This document shows, piece after piece, positions 58,555 through 64,000 of a stretch of DNA of 64,000 bases (within the stretch, counting starts at the first letter, position 1; every line of letters starts with the position of its first letter). The notes under the pieces are model-generated. The model saw only the letters and a program-made list of their open reading frames with translations. It searched no databases and was not told the DNA's origin. The DNA is taken from positions 2,604,001 through 2,668,000 of the forward strand of contig CP079859.1 in the NCBI GenBank assembly GCA_019339365.1, read 5' to 3'. The position numbers and the translations under genes were made by a program. This stretch comes from Vibrio neptunius (GTDB lineage Bacteria > Pseudomonadota > Gammaproteobacteria > Enterobacterales > Vibrionaceae).

Positions 58555-59847
58555 TTATTTTTTACTTGTAGCCCCGAGCAAATGTTGAATAATCCGTTCA
58601 TGTTCAACAATGCCTTTAAATCGTGATTCATCATCAACCAATATCCAAGGCAATGGCGATCTCATCAACAAGTCTTCCACTTCTGTCAATGATGTATGCC
58701 AAGACAGCAATGACTTAGGGGGAAGCATCATACGATGGGCTGATTTATACCACATTCCATGTTCTTTATTGGTTTCATGATCACTTCCCATACTCGGTGT
58801 CATATGAAGATTCAGCACAGCTCTATCAATGACACCAACACAATGTTGTGACTCAATGACTGGGACAATATTGATGTTCTCATTGCTAAAATAAATGTGT
58901 ATCAAGGAAAGGGGCTCGCCTGGGTCAATGTGGGGGACTTGTTCCGTCATCAGTTCAGCAATAGTCCCTGCATTGCCTTTTCCCACCTCACTACTTGTTG
59001 GTAGCTGGCAATAGTCCTTGGCAACTCTCAACGCTTCAATTGGCAATGGCTTGGAAAAATAATATCCCTGAATGCAATCCACGCCCAAACTTTGCAACGT
59101 TGCATATTCATCCCTTGTTTCAACGCCCTCTGCCACTACCTTGAGTTTTAGTTTCTGAGCTAGTTGAATAATGGTGGTCACAACGTGATATTGCCGACTA
59201 GCAAGGCGAATACCCTGGACAAAGCTTCGGTCAATCTTCAACACATCAAAGTAGCTTTTGTTGAGATAGTCAAAGGACGCAAATCCTGTACCAAAATCGT
59301 CGACTGCGATAGAAACTCCGGCTTGTCGAATCGCGGCGAGCAACTTTTCCTGATAACTGTCCCCATCAAAATAAGCGCTCTCCGTAAACTCAATCGTCAA
59401 TTTATCGGGAGCAATGCCACTTTGGTCAATCAACTGAGCACTATGTCGAAGTATCTCGGCAATATCTCGTTTTGAATTGAAAGAGCGATTGACAGACAGA
59501 CCGACATGCTCCCCAAACAGTTGTTGAAGCTCAGGTAACACAGACATGGCTTTTCGGTTAACAACATCATCCAAGCTGACAATCAGATCGAGGTCTTCAA
59601 CAACATTGATAAGCTCCTGTGTTGAAGCGTTCGCCGCTTCATTGGCAGGAAAACGACACAAGGCCTCAAATTTATCGATTCGACTCTTTTTAATATCGAC
59701 AATTGGTTGGAAATAGACCTCTATTGTCTCTGCGGATATACTTTGTTCAACCCAATTCTCTAGCCGTTTTTTGCGCTCCACTTGCTCGTGGATCTCGCGA
59801 TCATAGAACGCAATTCTCTTGCTTTCTCCTGAATGTAGCTCCAACAA
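58555..59847 (-). CDS. EAL-domain c-di-GMP phosphodiesterase with CBS pair (downstream half of a split gene)
   Basis: 430 residues from TTG 59847. EAL domain: VYFQPIVDIKKS, KFEALCRFP (EAL glutamate), SVNRSF, TIEFTESAYF, AVDDFGTGFASF, LKIDRSF, VVAEGVETRDE and CIQGYYFSKP, all catalytic positions preserved. Two CBS-like motifs follow (about 270-425: PLSLIHIYFSNENINIVPVIE, LLSWHTSLTEVEDLL...PWILVDDES), probably nucleotide sensors. The frame is the same as that of the upstream gene; only a TGA at 59848-59850 divides them. So this is the C-terminal half of an 824-codon PAS-GGDEF-EAL-CBS gene. Confidence 0.85.
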   Translation of the reverse strand: MLELHSGESKRIAFYDREIHEQVERKKRLENWVEQSISAETIEVYFQPIVDIKKSRIDKFEALCRFPANEAANASTQELINVVEDLDLIVSLDDVVNRKAMSVLPELQQLFGEHVGLSVNRSFNSKRDIAEILRHSAQLIDQSGIAPDKLTIEFTESAYFDGDSYQEKLLAAIRQAGVSIAVDDFGTGFASFDYLNKSYFDVLKIDRSFVQGIRLASRQYHVVTTIIQLAQKLKLKVVAEGVETRDEYATLQSLGVDCIQGYYFSKPLPIEALRVAKDYCQLPTSSEVGKGNAGTIAELMTEQVPHIDPGEPLSLIHIYFSNENINIVPVIESQHCVGVIDRAVLNLHMTPSMGSDHETNKEHGMWYKSAHRMMLPPKSLLSWHTSLTEVEDLLMRSPLPWILVDDESRFKGIVEHERIIQHLLGATSKK

Positions 59848-61029
59848 TCACTGCAAAGCATGAGACAGAAGTTGTTTAGGCGATTTAGCATCTGAGTGCA
59901 GTACTGATACCCCTGTGAGACCGAATTTTAGCGCTTGAGCAACCGTTCCCTGAGCATGTTTGAAACTGTGAAAAAAGGCTTTTATCGTCTTCCTGATGGA
60001 ACGAACATTCTCATTACCCTGCGAGTTTTCGACCTTCAATGTCACCGCAAAGCGTCCATCACCGATATAGCTGGCATAAGGAACCAAAACATTTTCTGCA
60101 ATATAGCTTGCGAACTGACGTTTAATCTCTTTCTCATTCGCCAACGGAAACTGCGGTTGCAACGCCAGCATTATCAGCAAACCTTCATCTTGGTTATCCC
60201 CATACTCTTGCTCTAACTGCTCTAAAAAGCGCTCAGGGGAGGGTAATTGAGTCAGTAAATCAACGCCGCCCGTTTCTCGGTCGTCAATTCGGTGCAGCTG
60301 ATCAGATAGGTCTGCGCAAAGCCCCAAAAAGTATGACTCTCCATTTCCCGGTTCAATCTTATGAATAGTGAGTTCTTGAGGGAAAACTGAGTTGTCTGCT
60401 TTTTTGGTAAGCATAGGACCACTCCAGTGACCATGCCGTTCAATGCTGTGCCAAAGGTCACGGTAGTAATCTGCGCTAAGTTTTTCTGCGTTCAGAATAT
60501 TCGTTTTTAAGCCTAGAATATCCTCCAACTGGTGGCCTGTAATTCGCTCAAAATGACGATTGCATGCAAGGATTCGGGTTTCTGAATCCGTCACCAACAC
60601 GCCATGATGTTTGTTCTCAAAAACAGAGTAAAAAATATCCGCTGCCACCATTCTCGATGGAATAACCAAACAAGGTGTTACCGCTCCTTTTAGCAAAAAC
60701 TCACTCTCTGCTTCTATGGTGAATTCTACGTAAGTGAACAAGCTATTGGGAGTCAGCAAACAGCAGTGGAATGAATGTGTTTTGTCGGAAGACAAGGCTG
60801 ATTTAAACATAGTGCGAGCCATCCGACGCTGAGTCGTCGGTAGCAGTTTAAGCAACTCCTTGGCTGAAATGGTGAGCTTTTGACAGCCAAAAAGCTGTTT
60901 CATCGCTTCAGGCTCACAGCTAAACTCTTGAGTAACAAGGTCTAACTGCCAAGTGTAGGTCCGGTATTTTCGCTGACGACTGGCAGAGACACACTCTTTT
61001 ACAGCGATATCGGAATCTATGCCATGCAT
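59848..61029 (-). CDS. PAS plus degenerate GGDEF domain protein (upstream half of a split gene)
   Basis: 393 residues from ATG 61029 (AGGTGG upstream; TTG at 61044 is alternative). A PAS domain at about 150-240 (YSVFENKHHGVLVTDSETRILACNRHFERITGHQLEDILG) is followed by a GGDEF-like domain whose signature reads YIGDGRFAV and is degenerate, so cyclase activity is doubtful. It ends SHALQ at a TGA that interrupts a helix continuing LLELHSGES in the next gene. Typical neighbours of this class are single polypeptides; the in-frame stop could be a nonsense mutation, a base error or a true gene split. Confidence 0.83.
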   Translation of the reverse strand: MHGIDSDIAVKECVSASRQRKYRTYTWQLDLVTQEFSCEPEAMKQLFGCQKLTISAKELLKLLPTTQRRMARTMFKSALSSDKTHSFHCCLLTPNSLFTYVEFTIEAESEFLLKGAVTPCLVIPSRMVAADIFYSVFENKHHGVLVTDSETRILACNRHFERITGHQLEDILGLKTNILNAEKLSADYYRDLWHSIERHGHWSGPMLTKKADNSVFPQELTIHKIEPGNGESYFLGLCADLSDQLHRIDDRETGGVDLLTQLPSPERFLEQLEQEYGDNQDEGLLIMLALQPQFPLANEKEIKRQFASYIAENVLVPYASYIGDGRFAVTLKVENSQGNENVRSIRKTIKAFFHSFKHAQGTVAQALKFGLTGVSVLHSDAKSPKQLLSHALQ

Positions 61030-61241
61030 AAGCACCCACCTCAAGTTTAATATTCATCACCACCCTATAATATTAGTCCCATATGACGGCGTAATCCGTT
61101 ATATAGCTAACACAACTAAAAACAATCTGATGCATAACTAATAGGACGTCCATTAGGCATAAAAAACCTAGGGATATGTAGAGGTAGATAGTCCGCTCTC
61201 AAGCCGCTATAATTCGCGCTCCCTGGAACAGAGAACAAAAT

Positions 61242-63522
61242 ATGTACAGCAATATCACCCCTATTCATGAGCACAAAAAATACTGGGCAGAATGCTTTGG
61301 TAATGCCCCATTCCTACCGACAAGTCGAAAGGAAATGGATGCCCTAGGATGGGACAGCTGTGACATTATTATCGTCACTGGCGATGCGTACGTCGATCAC
61401 CCAAGTTTTGGTATGGCGATCATCGGTCGCCTGCTTGAAGCTCAAGGGTTTCGTGTGGGGATCATTGCGCAGCCTGAGTGGCACAATAAAGAGGCTTTCA
61501 CTCAGTTAGGTCGACCCAATCTGTTCTTCGGCATCACCGCTGGCAACATGGACTCAATGATCAACCGCTATACCGCTGATCGTAAGCTGCGTCATGATGA
61601 TGCGTACACACCTAACAATGAAGGCGGTAAACGTCCTGATCGGGCCACATTGGTCTATTCACAGCGCTGTCGTGAAGCCTATAAAGGTGTTCCGCTTGTG
61701 CTAGGTGGTATCGAAGCTAGCTTACGTCGCTTAGCTCACTACGATTACTGGTCAGATAAAGTTCGTCGCTCTATTTTGTTTGATGCAAAAGCAGATATCC
61801 TACTATTTGGTAACGCAGAGCGCGCACTGGTTGAAGTTGCTCACCGACTGGCTGATGGCGAAGAAATTGGTACAATGACTAACATTCGCGGTACCGTTGT
61901 CAGCCTGCCAGCAGAGCCAGAAGGCTACAAAATTATTGACTCTTCACGTATTGAAAAACCGCGTAAAGAAGCTTTTATCCCACCAAACCCATATGCAGTA
62001 GAAGAGCAGTGTGACACCAAGGCGAAAACTGAAGAGCCTGAAGCGAAACCTATCGCTATTCGCCCTTCTCGTCATGATGCTGCAACAACTGCGGTTCGTA
62101 TCCCGCATTTTGAAAAGCTGAATAATGACCGAATTCTCTATGCTCATGCCAGCCGTATTATGCACCTTGAGACTAACCCCTATTCTGGGCGCGCATTAAT
62201 TCAACGTCACGGTGATCGAGAACTTTGGGTTAACCAAGCTCCGATTCCTCTCTCAACGGAAGAGATGGATTACGTTTTCGGCCTGCCTTACGCACGTGTA
62301 CCACACCCGAAATATGGTAAAGCAAAGATTCCTGCTTACGATATGATCAAAACCTCCGTGAACATTATGCGTGGCTGTTTTGGTGGCTGTTCTTTCTGTT
62401 CTATTACTGAGCACGAAGGTCGTATCATCCAAAACCGTTCTCAAGAGTCGATCATTAACGAGCTTGAAGAGATCCGAGACAAAGTACCTGGCTTCACTGG
62501 TACCATTTCCGATCTTGGTGGTCCAACTGCAAACATGTACCGACTCGGTTGTAGCGATCCGAAAGCGGAAGCAAACTGTCGCCGTCCATCATGTGTTTTT
62601 CCGGGGATCTGTAACAAGCTGAACACCGACCATAAGCACACTATCGATTTGTATCGCGCAGCACGTAAAGTGGAAGGTGTGAAAAAAAGTGATGATAGCT
62701 TCTGGCGTTCGTTACGATTTGGCCATCGAATCACCTGAATACGTTAAAGAGTTAGTGACTCACCATGTTGGCGGTTATCTGAAGATTGCACCAGAGCATA
62801 CAGAAAAAGGTCCACTGAACCTAATGATGAAGCCTGGCATGGGCACTTACGATCGTTTCAAAGAAATGTTTGAAAAGTACAGTGCGGAAGCAGGTAAGAA
62901 GCAGTATCTGATCCCTTACTTCATCTCCGCGCACCCGGGCACCGAAGATGAAGACATGCTGAACTTAGCGCTATGGCTCAAGAACAACGACTTCGAGTGT
63001 GATCAGGTTCAAAACTTCTACCCATCACCAATGTGTAACGCCACATCGATGTACTACTCGGAAACCAATCCGCTCAAGCGTGTTAAATACAAACAACGTG
63101 AAGAAGTGCCAGTAGCGAAAGGAGAGCGCCAGCGCCGCTTGCATAAAGCCCTACTGCGTTACCATGATCCAGCTAATTGGCCTTTGATTCGCGAGGCGCT
63201 CATCAGCATGGGCAAAAAACACTTAATTGGTGACAAACAGAGCTGTCTGGTACCAGCAGAAGACAGTGAAGCCCAGACTCCCGCTCAGCGCAGAAAGTCT
63301 GGTCGTCATGGCTCAAACCGTTTCGCGACTAAACACACAAAAAGTCAGCCAGGATTTGAAAAGATGAACGGCTCTGGCCAGAAAAAGCCAAGCAATAGCC
63401 GCAACTCAGGCAATAGTGGCAAGCCAACCGGTGGGAGAATTGGTAAGCCGGGTGGCCAAGGAAATAACAAGCCACCAGCAGGTGGAAAACCGGCATCAGG
63501 TCGTAAACCGAAACGCCGATAA
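61242..63522 (+). pseudogene. ygiQ: YgiQ-family radical SAM protein, frameshifted
   Basis: The first frame gives the N-terminal domain ([21 protein letters not shown]) and the 4Fe-4S site at Cys379-x3-Cys383-x2-Cys386 ([11 protein letters not shown]). After GVKK the seven-A run 62682-62688 shifts the frame; removing one A gives [18 protein letters not shown] and a 759-residue protein with [31 protein letters not shown] and a low-complexity Gly/Lys/Pro/Asn tail from about residue 680. Function of YgiQ is unknown; it is a highly conserved radical SAM enzyme. Monocistronic. Probably intact in vivo. Confidence 0.87.
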
Positions 63523-63545
63523 CCGATAGGTTCTCAAGTCTTTTG

Positions 63546-63573
63546 AAATCGCAGCTCAAGCTGCGATTTTTGT
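63546..63573 (+). terminator. ygiQ terminator
   Basis: AAATCGCAGC / GCTGCGATTT stem with a 4-base loop and a T-run, 23 bases after the ygiQ stop. Confidence 0.88.
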
Positions 63574-63689
63574 TTCTCTGTATAACCTTTAACTCACCCT
63601 CTAAAGATAAATCTATTAATTATTTGCGCCTTGGTTCATAGGCTCCATACTTAGTTCATTGAAATCCAACTCCCGATGGAGAGATCGAG

Positions 63690-64000
63690 ATGAATGTTCG
63701 TCTGTCCCATGCCCTTTATATGGGCTTCTCTATAATCATCATCACCACTCTGATTTTAGCTTTCATCGTTTGGTCTCTTGTTAACAAATCTGCCACCGTT
63801 TCACAGGAAATAGAGTCTGATGACGTACCCGGCGTGTTGGCCTATTTCAACGTACTGGATGCCATTGGGAACCTACAAACTAACGCTCTGGAATATCTAA
63901 ATGGCGATGCAGGACAACGCAATGCTTTTGAAGCGAATGCTAATGAATTCCAGAAACACTATTCGCAATTGCGCTCTCTAGAATCAGCCAAAGCGTCTGA
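63690..64000 (+). CDS. Membrane receptor (chemotaxis or sensor kinase), 5' part only
   Basis: The frame opens with ATG 63690 (GGAGAGA upstream) and stays open to the edge: about 103 residues. One membrane helix at about 9-31 (ALYMGFSIIIITTLILAFIVW) is followed by a helical periplasmic start (SATVSQEIESDDVPGVLAYFNVLDAIGN). This resembles the helical-bundle sensor of methyl-accepting chemotaxis proteins or sensor kinases; the output domain lies outside the window, so the class is open. Confidence 0.6.
   Translation, partial: MNVRLSHALYMGFSIIIITTLILAFIVWSLVNKSATVSQEIESDDVPGVLAYFNVLDAIGNLQTNALEYLNGDAGQRNAFEANANEFQKHYSQLRSLESAKAS

Noticed and set aside
59848..59850. TGA as selenocysteine in the PAS-GGDEF-EAL gene
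   Set aside because: No selenocysteine insertion hairpin was seen after it and the family uses no selenocysteine.

Overview
This window is chromosomal DNA of a marine gammaproteobacterium, almost certainly a Vibrio (Vibrionaceae). The main evidence is the block trxB-cydD-cydC / rluB / yciO / trpH / trpL-E-G-D-CF-B-A, with an Escherichia-like trp promoter and operator and a fused trpCF. The class V PLP protein next to trxB resembles the Vibrio cholerae VC1184 subfamily, and DsbA is TcpG-like. I see no rRNA, tRNA, CRISPR array, insertion sequence, phage or integron; the region reads as ordinary host chromosome with a few accessory clusters.

Layout. 1-3.3 kb: a truncated M16 zinc-peptidase lipoprotein, then an SGNH/GDSL-esterase lipoprotein followed by a lipase-foldase-like protein. 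3.3-6.2 kb (minus strand): TauD-type dioxygenase, VC1184-like PLP enzyme and a second, unrelated Fe(II)/2-oxoglutarate dioxygenase. 6.6-11.2 kb: thioredoxin reductase and the CydDC thiol exporter. 11.4-18 kb: PhzF-like isomerase, RluB, a cupredoxin/EAL-phosphodiesterase pair, YciO and TrpH. 18-25.2 kb: the complete attenuated trp operon. 25.5-36.6 kb: dicarboxylate symporter, small outer-membrane protein, HrpA helicase, MipA/OmpV-like barrel, PhoD-like phosphatase, TerB-like protein and a DEDDh exonuclease. 36.9-42.4 kb: a DUF2760-Hsp70-Hsp70/DUF3731 module. 42.7-51.6 kb: accessory region with two periplasmic solute-binding proteins, two AraC regulators, DUF2804 plus a fatty-acid-hydroxylase-type protein, an AhpD-like protein, a secreted HExxH protein and a DsbA. 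52-57.3 kb: Tag glycosylase, divergent ohrR/ohr and divergent metE/metR with MetJ and MetR sites. 57.3-64 kb: DUF4250 protein, membrane protein, PAS/GGDEF-like/EAL/CBS signalling gene split by a stop codon, YgiQ radical-SAM protein and the start of a membrane receptor.

The most striking property of the window is technical. Nine otherwise intact genes (tauD-like, VC1184-like, cydC, MipA/OmpV-like, second hsp70, one solute-binding protein, metR, a small membrane protein, ygiQ) are each broken by a single one-base indel, nearly all in a mononucleotide run. Restoring one base gives full family length every time. Such errors are typical of homopolymer-sensitive sequencing, so these genes are probably intact in the organism. 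They are typed as pseudogenes only because the reading frame as given is broken.

Themes: redox and thiol chemistry (TrxB, CydDC, DsbA, Ohr/OhrR), amino-acid biosynthesis under classic repressor control (trp; met), c-di-GMP turnover (two EAL proteins), and several gene pairs whose joint function I cannot name. The best candidates for undescribed biology are the two-dioxygenase/PLP cluster, the cupredoxin-EAL pair, the orphan Hsp70 pair with its DUF2760 partner, and the AraC/DUF2804/hydroxylase cluster.
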